Origin: Endobacter medicaginis
GTDB lineage: Bacteria > Pseudomonadota > Alphaproteobacteria > Acetobacterales > Acetobacteraceae
Direction of reading: 5' to 3'
Length of the DNA: 35,747 nucleotides
Assembly: GCF_014192375.1 (NCBI RefSeq)
Contig: NZ_JACHXV010000016.1
Span: 1-35,747 of the forward strand
The notes under the pieces are model-generated. The model did not search any database. It saw only the letters and a list, made by a program, of their open reading frames with translations, and was not told the origin of the DNA. Numbering within the stretch: position 1 is the first letter of the stretch; each line of letters opens with the position of its first letter. Position numbers and translations under genes: made by a program. Of the stretch, positions 1-7,991 are shown piece by piece.

Positions 1-1
1 C

Positions 2-436
2 AAAAGGGGGGAGCACAGCCAGGCCATCGGCCGCTCTCGGGGCGGACGCACGACCAAAATCCACGCCCTGACCGACCGTGACTGCCGCCCGGTCGCCTTT
101 GTGCTGACCGGCGGCCAGATCGCCGATTGCGTCGCCGCTGATGCCCTGCTCGATCAGGTCGCCTCGGCCGAGGTGGTGCACGGTGACAAGGGCTACGACA
201 CCAATGCCGTGCGCCAGAAAATCGAGGCAAAGGGGGCTGCCCCGAACATCCCACCGAAGGCCAATCGCGTGTGGAAGAACTGTTTTTCGCCCTATCTCTA
301 CCGGGGCCGAAACGCCATCGAACGCATGTTCAACCGACTGAAAGACTTCCGTCGGATCGCTACCCGATACGATCGTCTCGCCATCAACTTCCACGCAGCC
401 GTCTGCATCGCAGCCGTCGTCAGCTACTGGTTATGA
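2..436 (+). mobile_element. IS5-family transposase, 3' part (5' end outside window)
   Basis: This frame is open from the first bases of the window and ends at TGA 434-436, so the gene starts upstream. The sequence matches the C-terminal half of IS5/IS1031-type DDE transposases. It has the stretch AIGRSRGGRTTKIHAL near the left edge, then HGDKGYD (a catalytic Asp), and RGRNAIERMFNRLKDFRRIA, which carries the catalytic Glu and the conserved R-x3-E-x6-K spacing of the family. The enzyme would cut and join its element's ends. The first Asp of the DDE triad lies outside the window. The element's right end probably falls near 446-449 (within CCCTAGG), just after the stop. I cannot confirm this because the left inverted repeat is not visible. 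The family call is firm; the exact IS name is not determinable. Confidence 0.9.
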
Positions 437-449
437 GTCCCAGCCCTAG

Positions 450-966
450 GGCACCGCGTTCGATCGGAATTCGCTGGCCGCGCAAACGCCTGACCGCCGA
501 ATCCCGCGCCCGACGATGACCTATGACGAGAGTAAGGTTCGACTGTTTCGCATTCTTGGCGCGATTTTCACCGATATGGCTCCGCCATCCGGTGGTGGCG
601 AAGCGACGGCAATCGACGTAGTGGCGGAACTCGGTCGGATCGAGGTCGCTTACCGGGTCCGCGAAGACAGCGCCGCGCCCCTCGCACTACCCGGCCAGAT
701 CATTATGGGCGGTGCGGAACTGACCCCAAGCGATCTCAACGCATGGGAAGGCAAGCTCGCCGCCGTTACGCGACGACGGGACAAGCATCTTCAAGCGCGT
801 CGGCGCGAGCCTTTCCGGCGCCCTCGCTCATCTCCGTCAGTTCAAGACGATCGGCGGCCTTGGGTCGTCGATGGTAGTCGCCACAGAAATGCTGGACGGT
901 GCCGCCGGCGTGCCGACGATGATTTCCGTACGCCAAGTTTTGCGCGTACTCTATGACCAAACTTAG
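450..966 (+). pseudogene. Unrecognised gene, 5'-truncated and frameshifted
   Basis: A frame that looks coding runs from just after the IS end. It reads through ATG 516 (MTYDESKVRLFRILG) to about 770, giving an acidic, mixed alpha/beta-looking protein. From about 772 the plausible coding sequence continues in the next frame (DDGTSIFKRVGASLSG and on) to TAG 964-966. A single extra base around 771 would explain the switch. Joined, the product would be about 150 residues from the ATG. The open frame also extends upstream of 516 to a TAG at 447-449, right where the IS5 element should end, so the original gene may have been cut by the insertion. I do not recognise the family. Its base composition looks less GC-rich than the genes from 1319 onward, which is consistent with transferred or decaying DNA. 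A sequencing error could also explain the shift. Confidence 0.5.
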
Positions 967-1045
967 GGTCATGGACCCTCTGAAAACGCCGCCTGTTACG
1001 AGTTCCGGGGGGTTTTAGGAGGCTATGGCGTAGACGTAGTTCTCA

Positions 1046-1143
1046 TCTTCGCGCGGCGCGGGAGCGCGGATTGAAACCGTGTAGCCCGCATCCCTCGACG
1101 GCGAGATGCGTATCGCTCCCTACGGGGGAGCGGGGCCGGAAGC
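1046..1143 (+). CRISPR. CRISPR remnant: two degenerate type I-C-like repeats around one spacer
   Basis: The 32 nt at 1046-1077 end in GCGGGAGCGCGGATTGAAAC. Their last 22 nt agree with the well-known type I-C (Cas5d/Cas8c) repeat, which ends GGGAGCG-T/C-GGATTGAAAC, at all positions or all but one. The 5' arm of this copy is degenerate. Exactly 34 nt later, 1112-1143 matches the same 32-nt consensus at about 23 of 32 positions. This second copy keeps the 5' arm CGCTCCC and the stem partner GGGAGCG but has a decayed 3' tail. A 34-nt spacer is normal for type I-C. A faint third copy further right is not convincing. No cas gene or leader is visible. The consensus is from memory, not from a search. 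Confidence 0.55.
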
Positions 1144-1199
1144 TCCTCCGACCATGGCGGGATAGCGAGGGGAGAGTTGTCCCGCGATGTCGAAAGGCT

Positions 1200-1260
1200 G
1201 CCCGTTCGGGGGTCTGGGGCCTGCGGCCCCAGCGGGTTGCAGGGCGGAGCCCTGACGGGC
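1200..1260. repeat. Nested hairpin element (two hairpins inside an outer stem)
   Basis: The outer stem is GCCCGT (1200-1205) pairing with ACGGGC (1255-1260). Inside are two perfect hairpins: CTGGGGCC/GGCCCCAG (1214-1221 and 1225-1232, 3-nt loop TGC) and CAGGGC/GCCCTG (1240-1245 and 1249-1254, loop GGA). The shape is that of a three-way junction. Tandem GC-rich hairpins of this kind resemble intergenic REP-type elements that I recall from Rhodospirillales genomes. Only one copy is evident in this window, so repetition elsewhere is unproven. It could also act as a transcription stop upstream of the helicase gene, but no T-run follows. Confidence 0.5.
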
Positions 1261-1318
1261 TGCCAGTGGCGGGCGCTGCGTTGCGTTGGGGGGCGGATCG
1301 TCCCATCTGTGGCGGTGG

Positions 1319-3880
1319 ATGTGTGAGTTGCCGCCTCGGTTTCGGGACTGGTTCGCTGCGCGCGGGTGGGTGGTGCGGGGGCATCAGCTGGCCGTGCTGG
1401 CGGCGGCGCGGGCGGGGGAGGATGTGCTGCTGGTCGCGCCCACCGGAGGGGGCAAGACGCTGGCGGGGTTTCTGCCGAGCCTGATCGAGCTTTCCGACAG
1501 AGTGGCCGGGGAGGCGGGGGTGCATACGGTGTATGTCAGCCCGCTCAAGGCGCTGGCGACCGATATCGCGCGCAATCTCGAAGCCCCGTTGGGCGAGATG
1601 GGGCTGGAAGGGGTGATCCGCGTCGAGACGCGGACCGGGGATACGCCGGCAGGGCGGCGGGCGCGGCAGGCGGTCTCGCCGCCGCAGATCCTGCTCACCA
1701 CGCCGGAGAGCCTGGCACTGCTGCTGTCGCGGGAGGATGCGGGGGCGTTCTTTGCGGGGCTGCGGCGGGTGGTGATCGACGAGGCGCATGCGCTGGCCGG
1801 GACCAAGCGGGGGGATCAGCTCGCGCTGTGTCTCGCGCGGCTGGCGACGATCGCGCCGGAGGCGCGGCGGATCGGGCTTTCGGCGACGGTGCCGGATCGG
1901 GCACGGCTGGCGGCGTATGTGGGCTCGGGGCGCGGGGCGGCGCGGGTGGTGGTGGCCCCGCCCGGAGCGCCGCCGCGGATCGGGGTGCTGCTGCCGCAGG
2001 CGCATATTCCGTGGGCGGGGCGGATGGGGCTGTCGGGCGCGTCGGCGGTGCTCGAGGCGATCGCGGGCGCGGGGATGACGATCGTGTTCGTCAATACGCG
2101 CGCGCAGGCGGAGCTGCTGTTCGCGGCGCTGTGGCGGATCAACGAGGCGACGCTGCCGATCGCGCTGCATCACGGCAGTCTCGATATCGCCCAGAGACGG
2201 CGGGTGGAGGCGGCGATGGCGCGGGGGCCGTCGGCGAAAGGGGGGTTGCGGGCGGTGATCGCGACGTCGTCGCTCGATCTGGGCATCGACTGGGGGGCGG
2301 TGGACCAGGTGATCCAGGTGGGGGCGCCGAAAGGCGTGTCGCGGCTGCTGCAGCGCACCGGGCGGGCGAACCATCGCATGGACGAGGCGTCGGCCGCGCT
2401 GCTGGTGCCGGCGAACCGCTTCGAGGTGCTGGAATGTCATGCGGCGATCGCGGGGGTGGCGGCCGGCGAGCTGGACGGCGATCCGATCGTGCCGGGCGGG
2501 CTCGATGTGCTGGCACAGCATCTGCTGCTGATGGCGTGCGCGGGGCCGTATCAGGTGGAGGCGATGTATGAGGAGGTGCGGGGCGCGCAGCCTTATGCGG
2601 GGCTGTCGCGGCGGGATTTCGACGATGTGCTGGGCTTCGTCGAACATGGCGGCTACGCGCTGGCGCAGTACGAGCGCTATCGCAAGCTGTTCGTCGATGC
2701 CGGGGGGCTGGTGCATGTGCGCTCGCAGATGGTGCGGCGGCAGGCGCGGATGAATGTCGGCACCATCGTCGAGGCGCCGGTGCTCAAGGTCAGGCTGGGG
2801 CGGGGGCGCGGGGGGGTCACCCTGGGCGAGATCGAGGAGGGTTTCGCCAACATGCTGCGGCCGGGGGATGCGTTCATGTTCGCCGGTCGCAGGCTGCGTT
2901 TCGTGGGGATGCACGAGGCGGTGGTGGAGGCGGTGGAGGCGAGTGCGGACAATCCGCTGGTACCGGCCTATGCCGGCGGGCGCCATCCGCTGACCTCGGG
3001 GCTGGCGGCACGGGTGCGGCGGATGCTGCACGATCCGTCGGCCTGGGGGGTGTATCCCGAGGCCGTGCGCGAATGGCTGGAGCTGCAGCGGGCCCACTCG
3101 CTGCTGCCGGAGGCGGACGGGCTGCTGGTGGAGGTGTTTCCGCGGCACGGGCAGGTGTTCATCGTCGCCTATGCGTTCGAGGGGCGGCATGCGCACCAGA
3201 CGCTGGGGATGCTGCTGACGCGCCGGCTGGACCGGGCGGGCGCGATGCCGCGCGGGTTCGTCGCCACCGATTACGTGGTCGCGGTGTGGTGCGCGGCCCA
3301 GCCGGACGACATCGAGGGGCTGTTCTCGGAGGATCTGCTCGGCGACGAGCTGGAGGAGTGGATGGCGGAGAGCTCGATGCTGCGCCGGACGTTTCGCAAC
3401 GTCGCCGTGGTGGCGGGGCTGATCGACCGGCAGCCGCCGGGCGGCGAGGGGCGCACGCGGCGGCAGGTCACGGTCAGTTCCGACCTGATCTACGACGTGC
3501 TGCGGCGGCATCAGCCCGACCATGTGCTGCTGCGGGCCACACGGGCGGAGGCGGCGGGGGGGCTGACGGATATCGACCGGCTGGCCGATCTGCTGCGGCG
3601 GGCGAGCGGCAACCTGCGGGTGGTGCGGCTGGAGCATGTCTCGCCGCTGGCGATCCCGGTGATGCTGGATATCGGCCGCGAGCGGGTGGGCAGCGAGGCG
3701 GACGAGGACGTGCTGCTGGGGGAGACGGAGACGCTGATCGCGGAAGCTGAAGGGCGCATCGCACCGTCGGAGGAGGAGCTGGTGGTGGCGGCGTCGGTGG
3801 CGGCGGACTATCGGATGCTGAGCCGGACGCGCGATCCGGTGCGGCCGCGGCGGCGACCGCGGCCGTTCAGGCCGGCTTGA
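1319..3880 (+). CDS. Ligase-associated DNA damage response DEXH-box helicase
   Basis: The product is an 853-residue superfamily 2 helicase of the Lhr-like, ligase-associated type. It is expected to unwind DNA with ATP during repair. Visible motifs are Walker A APTGGGKT (about 40-47), TTPESL (127-132), DEAH (154-157) and SAT (188-190). In the second RecA domain come ATSSLDLGIDWG and the motif VI-like LLQRTGRANHR. A long C-terminal region follows, as in Lhr-core proteins, and the length is normal for the family. ATG 1319 gives MCELPPRFRDWFAARGW, which matches how these proteins usually begin; a TTG at 1286 would add 11 atypical residues. The gene is followed after 42 nt by pdeM, its usual partner. 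The partner ligase and exonuclease genes are not in this window. Confidence 0.92.
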   Translation: MCELPPRFRDWFAARGWVVRGHQLAVLAAARAGEDVLLVAPTGGGKTLAGFLPSLIELSDRVAGEAGVHTVYVSPLKALATDIARNLEAPLGEMGLEGVIRVETRTGDTPAGRRARQAVSPPQILLTTPESLALLLSREDAGAFFAGLRRVVIDEAHALAGTKRGDQLALCLARLATIAPEARRIGLSATVPDRARLAAYVGSGRGAARVVVAPPGAPPRIGVLLPQAHIPWAGRMGLSGASAVLEAIAGAGMTIVFVNTRAQAELLFAALWRINEATLPIALHHGSLDIAQRRRVEAAMARGPSAKGGLRAVIATSSLDLGIDWGAVDQVIQVGAPKGVSRLLQRTGRANHRMDEASAALLVPANRFEVLECHAAIAGVAAGELDGDPIVPGGLDVLAQHLLLMACAGPYQVEAMYEEVRGAQPYAGLSRRDFDDVLGFVEHGGYALAQYERYRKLFVDAGGLVHVRSQMVRRQARMNVGTIVEAPVLKVRLGRGRGGVTLGEIEEGFANMLRPGDAFMFAGRRLRFVGMHEAVVEAVEASADNPLVPAYAGGRHPLTSGLAARVRRMLHDPSAWGVYPEAVREWLELQRAHSLLPEADGLLVEVFPRHGQVFIVAYAFEGRHAHQTLGMLLTRRLDRAGAMPRGFVATDYVVAVWCAAQPDDIEGLFSEDLLGDELEEWMAESSMLRRTFRNVAVVAGLIDRQPPGGEGRTRRQVTVSSDLIYDVLRRHQPDHVLLRATRAEAAGGLTDIDRLADLLRRASGNLRVVRLEHVSPLAIPVMLDIGRERVGSEADEDVLLGETETLIAEAEGRIAPSEEELVVAASVAADYRMLSRTRDPVRPRRRPRPFRPA

Positions 3881-3922
3881 GCGCACCCGTTCAAGGCGGG
3901 GTGAGTGTGCTATGAGCGGGGG

Positions 3923-4615
3923 ATGATCGCCGCACCGCTGCATTTCGGCACGCTCCGCGTGATGCTGGACCCGTCGGGGCTGCTGTGGTGCCCCGATTCG
4001 GGGGTGCTGGCGGTGGCGGACCTGCATCTGGAGAAGGCCTCTGCCGCGGCCGCGCGGGGGGCGCTGCTGCCGCCGCTCGATTCGCGGCTGACGCTGGAGC
4101 GGCTGTGGCGGGGGGTGACGCGGTATCGGCCGCGGGTGCTGGTGGCGGTGGGCGACAGTTTCCACGATCGCGGCGGCGCGCTGCGGCTGGGGCCAGGCGA
4201 GCGCGACCTGCTGGCGCGCATCGCGGGCGCCTGCGAGCTGGTGTGGGTGGCAGGCAATCACGATCCCGAGCCGCCGCAGGGGCTGGCGGGGGTGGCGACC
4301 GACGAGTTCCGTCATGGCGGGCTGGTGTTTCGTCACGAGGCGCGCGCGGGGCATCCGCCGAAGGATGGCGAGGTGGAGATCTGCGGGCATCACCATCCCA
4401 AGGCGCGGGTGACGACGCGGGCCGGGGTGATCTCGCGGCCGTGTTTCATCGCCGATTCCAGGCGCGCCATCCTGCCGGCGTTCGGGGCGTTCACCGGCGG
4501 GCTGGATGTGCTGCATCCGGCGATCGCGGGGCTGTTTCCGCGCGGGGCGCGGGTGTTCCTGCTCGGCCAGCAGCGACTGTTCAGCTTCACCCTCGCGCAG
4601 GTCAGGGCGGCCTGA
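3923..4615 (+). CDS. pdeM: Ligase-associated DNA damage response endonuclease PdeM
   Basis: The product is a 230-residue calcineurin-like metallophosphoesterase. The metal-binding motifs appear in order: DLHLEK (33-38), GDSFHDRG (77-84), GNHD (111-114) and GHHHPK (155-160). This pattern and length fit the PdeM family, which is genetically linked to an Lhr-like helicase, an ATP-dependent ligase and a nuclease. The immediate upstream gene is that helicase. ATG 3923 is preferred because the purine-rich GAGCGGGGG lies just before it; a GTG at 3905 in the same frame is possible. The enzyme is likely cytoplasmic, with no signal peptide. The assignment rests on motifs and context; phosphodiesterase activity on DNA is family knowledge. 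Confidence 0.88.
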   Translation: MIAAPLHFGTLRVMLDPSGLLWCPDSGVLAVADLHLEKASAAAARGALLPPLDSRLTLERLWRGVTRYRPRVLVAVGDSFHDRGGALRLGPGERDLLARIAGACELVWVAGNHDPEPPQGLAGVATDEFRHGGLVFRHEARAGHPPKDGEVEICGHHHPKARVTTRAGVISRPCFIADSRRAILPAFGAFTGGLDVLHPAIAGLFPRGARVFLLGQQRLFSFTLAQVRAA

Positions 4616-4666
4616 AACCAGCTGCCCGGCCAAGGTGTTACGTCTGTTCGGACAGCGGTGCGGGTG

Positions 4667-6121
4667 ATGGCGGGACGACGGACAGGGCAGGCAGACGACA
4701 GCGAACGGCCGGTTCTGGTCTGGTTTCGCGACGATCTGCGGCTGGCCGACCACCCTGCCCTGCATGCGGCCGCGTCGGCCGGGACGGTGGCCGCGCTGTA
4801 TGTGCTCGATCCCGCGCAGGGGGGTGGGGCGCAGATGTGGTGGTTGCATCACAGCCTCGACGCCTTCGCCCGCGATCTCGCCCGGCACGGGGTGCGGCTG
4901 ATCCTGCGGCGCGGCAGGGCGGGCGATATCGTGCCGGAGGTGGCGAAGTCGGTGGGCGCGGCGTCGGTGCAGGCGATCGTCAGTCCCCTGCCCTGGCTGC
5001 GGGAGGCGGACCGGGGGGTGGGCGCGCGGCTGGAGGTGCCGTTGCAGCTTCATGTCGGCGGTTCGCTGGTCGATCTGTCGCAGGTCCGCGCCGGTTCCGG
5101 GCGGCCATATACGGTCTACAGCCCGTTTGCCCGGGCGATCCTGAAATCCGGGCCGCCGCCCGCGCCGCTGCCGGTGCCGGTGCTGCGCGCGGCGGAGGTG
5201 GGGGCGGTGGCGTCGGACCAGCTCGACGACTGGGGGCTGTTGCCGAAGCGGCCGGATTGGGCCGGAGGGCTGCGCGGGATGTGGACGCCCGGCGAGCGCG
5301 GGGCGGCGGCGCGGCTGGAGGCGTTCCTCGAGGACGGGCTGGAGGGGTATGACCGGGCGCGGGACATGGCCGGGGACGAGAACGGGACCTCGCACCTGTC
5401 GCCGCATCTGCGCTGGGGCGAGATCTCGCCGCGCCAGGTGTGGCACGCGCTGGGGGACCGGCAGGGGAGCGATGCGCAGCGCTTCCGGGCCGAGCTGCTG
5501 TGGCGCGATTTCGCCGCCAACCTGCTGATGCAGCGTCCCGAGCTGCCCGAGCGGGCGCTGCGGGCGGAGTTTGAGCGGCTGCCGTGGCGGCGCGATGCGG
5601 GGGCGCTGGCGGACTGGCAGCGGGGCCGGAGCGGGATTCCGATCGTCGATGCCGGGATGCGGCAGCTGTGGCATACGGGGTGGATGCACAACCGCGTGCG
5701 CATGATCGTGGCCTCGTGGCTGACCAAGCATCTGCTGATCGACTGGCGGGGGGGGGCGGCGTGGTTTCTTGACACGCTGGTCGATGGCGATCTCGCCTCC
5801 AACAGTGCGAACTGGCAGTGGGTGGCCGGGTGCGGGACCGAGGCGCAGCCGTTCTTCCGCATCTTCAATCCGCTGACGCAGGCGAGGAAATTCGATGCCG
5901 ATGGCGCGTATGTGCGCGAATGGGTGCCGGAGCTGGCGAAGCTGCCGGACCGGTGGCTGCATCAGCCCTGGGCGGCGCCGGAGGCGGTGCTCGGGGCGGC
6001 CGGGGTGCGGCTGGGCGAGGATTATCCGCGGCCGGCGATCGGGCTCGACGAGGGGCGCAACCGGGCGCTGGCCGCGTTCGGCCGCCATGTGAAGGGCCAT
6101 GCCCGGGCGGCGGCGGCATGA
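4667..6121 (+). CDS. phr: Deoxyribodipyrimidine photo-lyase (CPD photolyase)
   Basis: This 484-residue FAD flavoprotein would split UV-induced cyclobutane pyrimidine dimers using blue light. The N-terminal antenna-binding domain begins VLVWFRDDLRLADHPAL. The C-terminal FAD domain carries TSHLSPHLRWGEISPRQVWH, DAGMRQLWHTGWMHNRVRM and the family signature ASNSANWQWVAGCGTEAQPF, then FRIFNPLTQARKFD. Length is standard for class I photolyases. ATG 4667 is used; a GTG at 4658 would add three residues. It follows pdeM by 51 nt, extending the repair theme of the cluster. Its stop overlaps the next start (ATGA at 6118-6121). A run of nine G lies inside the gene at 5748-5756, encoding R-G-G, and could be prone to slippage. 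DASH-type or (6-4) specificity is less likely. Confidence 0.93.
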   Translation: MAGRRTGQADDSERPVLVWFRDDLRLADHPALHAAASAGTVAALYVLDPAQGGGAQMWWLHHSLDAFARDLARHGVRLILRRGRAGDIVPEVAKSVGAASVQAIVSPLPWLREADRGVGARLEVPLQLHVGGSLVDLSQVRAGSGRPYTVYSPFARAILKSGPPPAPLPVPVLRAAEVGAVASDQLDDWGLLPKRPDWAGGLRGMWTPGERGAAARLEAFLEDGLEGYDRARDMAGDENGTSHLSPHLRWGEISPRQVWHALGDRQGSDAQRFRAELLWRDFAANLLMQRPELPERALRAEFERLPWRRDAGALADWQRGRSGIPIVDAGMRQLWHTGWMHNRVRMIVASWLTKHLLIDWRGGAAWFLDTLVDGDLASNSANWQWVAGCGTEAQPFFRIFNPLTQARKFDADGAYVREWVPELAKLPDRWLHQPWAAPEAVLGAAGVRLGEDYPRPAIGLDEGRNRALAAFGRHVKGHARAAAA

Positions 6122-6900
6122 GTGTGGCCACCGCGACGGGCTGTGCCGATCCGGCACCGATCGAGCTGCCGCCGGCCGAGCCGATCGCGCTGCCGCGCGA
6201 CCGCAGGCTGCGCATCGTCGGCGACGTGCACGGGGATTCGGTGGCGTTCGGGCATGCGCTCAATACCGACCGCTTCATCGTGCAGCTCGGCGACCTGGTC
6301 GATCACGGGCCGGACAGTCCCGGCGTGCTGTCGATGATGTTCGACTGCATCGACCGCGATTCGGGGCTGTTCATTCTCGGCAATCACGACCGCAAGCTCG
6401 GGCGTGCGCTGGCCGGGCACAAGCTGCGCTCCGATCCGGCGCTGGAGGCGACGCTGGCGAGGCTCGAGGACGAACCCGAGCTCAAGGCGCGCGCGTTGTA
6501 CGAGATCGCCCGCGCGCCGGCCTGGACCGGGGCGGGGCGGACGGTGTTCGTGCATGGGGCCTTTCATACGCGGATGCTGGAGACGCCGCCGCCGCCGGGG
6601 CTGTCGCGGGTGACGTCGCTGCTGTCGCGCGCGCTGTTCGGCGAGACGTCGGGGCGGATGCAGTCGGATGGCTATCCGGAGCGGCGGCTGAGCTGGGTGG
6701 ATCACATCCCGCCCGGCTTCACCGTCTATTGCGGCCATGACCGGCGCAGCACCGACGGGAGGCCCTGGGTCAAGCAGGGGCGGCAGGGCGGGACGGCGAT
6801 CTTCGTCGATACCGGCGCCGGCAAGGGCGGGCATCTGGCCTGGATCGATCTCGATGCGCTGGACAGGAGCGCACGGCCCGGGGTGCCGCACGCCGGCTGA
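6118..6900 (+). CDS. PPP-family metallophosphatase (PrpE/ApaH-like)
   Basis: The product is 260 residues with the serine/threonine-phosphatase-type metal signature: GDVHGD (35-40), GDLVDHG (58-64), GNHDRK (88-93), then VHGAFH and YCGHDRRS toward the C-terminus. These are the residues that bind the two metals in PPP-type enzymes, including bacterial protein phosphatases and diadenosine tetraphosphatases. The substrate cannot be told from sequence. Nothing indicates export; it should be cytoplasmic. ATG 6118 overlaps the phr stop in an ATGA, which indicates translational coupling, so it is the last member of the repair cluster. An open frame extends upstream inside phr, but only the overlapping start is plausible. 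Confidence 0.8.
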   Translation: MSVATATGCADPAPIELPPAEPIALPRDRRLRIVGDVHGDSVAFGHALNTDRFIVQLGDLVDHGPDSPGVLSMMFDCIDRDSGLFILGNHDRKLGRALAGHKLRSDPALEATLARLEDEPELKARALYEIARAPAWTGAGRTVFVHGAFHTRMLETPPPPGLSRVTSLLSRALFGETSGRMQSDGYPERRLSWVDHIPPGFTVYCGHDRRSTDGRPWVKQGRQGGTAIFVDTGAGKGGHLAWIDLDALDRSARPGVPHAG

Positions 6901-6960
6901 GGCGGCTTGCAGGCCCGGCGGGGCTTTGGCACAGATGGCGGAGCGCGCACCCGGAGACAG

Positions 6961-7335
6961 ATGCAGATGTCCGCAGACCAGACGGAGACGGTCCCGAGCG
7001 GTGCGGACGATGCCGATCCGATGGCACGGCTGCGTGCGCTGCGCGGCAGCATCGACAATATCGACGCGGCGGTGATCCACATGCTGGCCGAGCGGTTCCG
7101 CTGCACGCAGGAGGTGGGCCGGCTGAAGGCGCGCCATCATCTGCCGCCCGCCGATCCGGCGCGCGAGGCCGAGCAGATCGCGCGGCTGCGCCGGCTGGCG
7201 CTCGATGCGCGGCTGGACCCGGATTTCGCGGAGAAGTTCCTCGCCTTCGTGATCCGCGAGGTGATCCGCCATCACGAGGCGTTTCCGCGTGGGCACGAGA
7301 GCGCGCCGGCGCTGGCGGGCGGTGTTGCGCGATGA
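6961..7335 (+). CDS. Chorismate mutase, AroQ type
   Basis: This small all-helical enzyme converts chorismate to prephenate in phenylalanine and tyrosine synthesis. The AroQ domain is clear: LRGSIDNIDAAVIHMLAERF, then RCTQEVGRLKARHHLPPADP with the Arg and Lys that bind the substrate, then the helix DPAREAEQIARLRRLAL. No prephenate dehydratase or dehydrogenase domain is fused. GGAG at 6953-6956 precedes ATG 6961 by 4 nt; a second in-frame ATG at 6967 is equally possible. The closest proteins I recall are from acetic-acid-type alphaproteobacteria. Its stop overlaps the start of the next gene (ATGA at 7332-7335), so the two are likely coupled. Confidence 0.9.
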   Translation: MQMSADQTETVPSGADDADPMARLRALRGSIDNIDAAVIHMLAERFRCTQEVGRLKARHHLPPADPAREAEQIARLRRLALDARLDPDFAEKFLAFVIREVIRHHEAFPRGHESAPALAGGVAR

Positions 7336-7910
7336 AGCGGCTGATGCTGCTGCGGCATGCCAAGGCGGAGCCGGCCTCGATCGGCGATCTGTCGGACGAG
7401 GCCGATCACGCAAGGCCGCTGGCGCGGCGCGGCTGGGAGGATGCGGAGGCGCTGGATGCGTCGGACGCGTTTCGCGGCCATGTGCCGGATCTGGTGCTGG
7501 TGTCGTCGGCGGTGCGCACGCGCGAGACGCTGGCGGCACTCTCGCAGCTCGCCGCGGTGGAGACCTCGGTGCGCGACGCGCTGTATCTCGCCGAAGCGGC
7601 GACGCTGCGTCGCGCACTGGCCGACCTGCCGGAGACGGTGGGGCATGTGCTGCTGGTCGGGCACAATCCGGGGCTGCACATGCTGTGCCGGCAGCTCGCG
7701 GCGGACCCGTTCGGGGATGCGACGCCGAAGCATCTGCAGCGCGCCGCCCGGCTCGATACGGGGCTGCCGACCTGCACCATGGCGGTGTTCGCGATGCAGG
7801 GTCCGTGGGGAGGGCTGGCCGAGCCGGATGCGCATGCCGCCCTCGTCGACCTGCGCACTCCCGACCGCACGCGCCGCGGGCCGGCGACCGGGCTCCGGCA
7901 CGACGCTTAG
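7332..7910 (+). CDS. SixA-like histidine phosphatase
   Basis: The product is a 192-residue member of the histidine phosphatase superfamily. It begins MKRLMLLRHAKAEP, carrying the RHA form of the catalytic RHG motif, and has LVLVSSAVRTRET (phosphate-binding Arg) and VLLVGHNPGLH (second catalytic His). These three elements are typical of SixA-like proteins, which dephosphorylate phosphohistidine proteins or small phosphate esters. The start overlaps the chorismate mutase stop. A link to aromatic synthesis is not known; the coupling may simply reflect an operon. The substrate cannot be assigned. Confidence 0.85.
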   Translation: MKRLMLLRHAKAEPASIGDLSDEADHARPLARRGWEDAEALDASDAFRGHVPDLVLVSSAVRTRETLAALSQLAAVETSVRDALYLAEAATLRRALADLPETVGHVLLVGHNPGLHMLCRQLAADPFGDATPKHLQRAARLDTGLPTCTMAVFAMQGPWGGLAEPDAHAALVDLRTPDRTRRGPATGLRHDA

Positions 7911-7991
7911 TAAGCCCCTCTAACTGCTCAACATTGGCAGGCTGTCATGGTTTTGCAGCGTGCTCAGGCGGTTAAGGGCGGGCTGGCCCGG

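Larger units (their letters stand above)
967..1318. other. 352-nt non-coding stretch between the pseudogene and the helicase gene
   Basis: I see no credible gene here. The stretch holds the CRISPR-like remnant (1046-1143) and the nested hairpin repeat (1200-1260). The open frames that cross it are by-products of high GC content. No convincing promoter for the helicase gene could be picked out. A TTG at 1286 could serve as an earlier start of the helicase but is less likely than ATG 1319. Confidence 0.6.

Noticed and set aside
1144-1199. A third CRISPR repeat to the right of the remnant
   Set aside because: At the expected distance the sequence shares only scattered bases with the repeat, no better than chance at this GC content.
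1043-6157. A 1704-codon open frame on the minus strand opposite the repair cluster
   Set aside because: It is Arg/Pro/His-rich with no domain, and lies antisense to four well-recognised genes. It is a by-product of G-ending codons on the plus strand.
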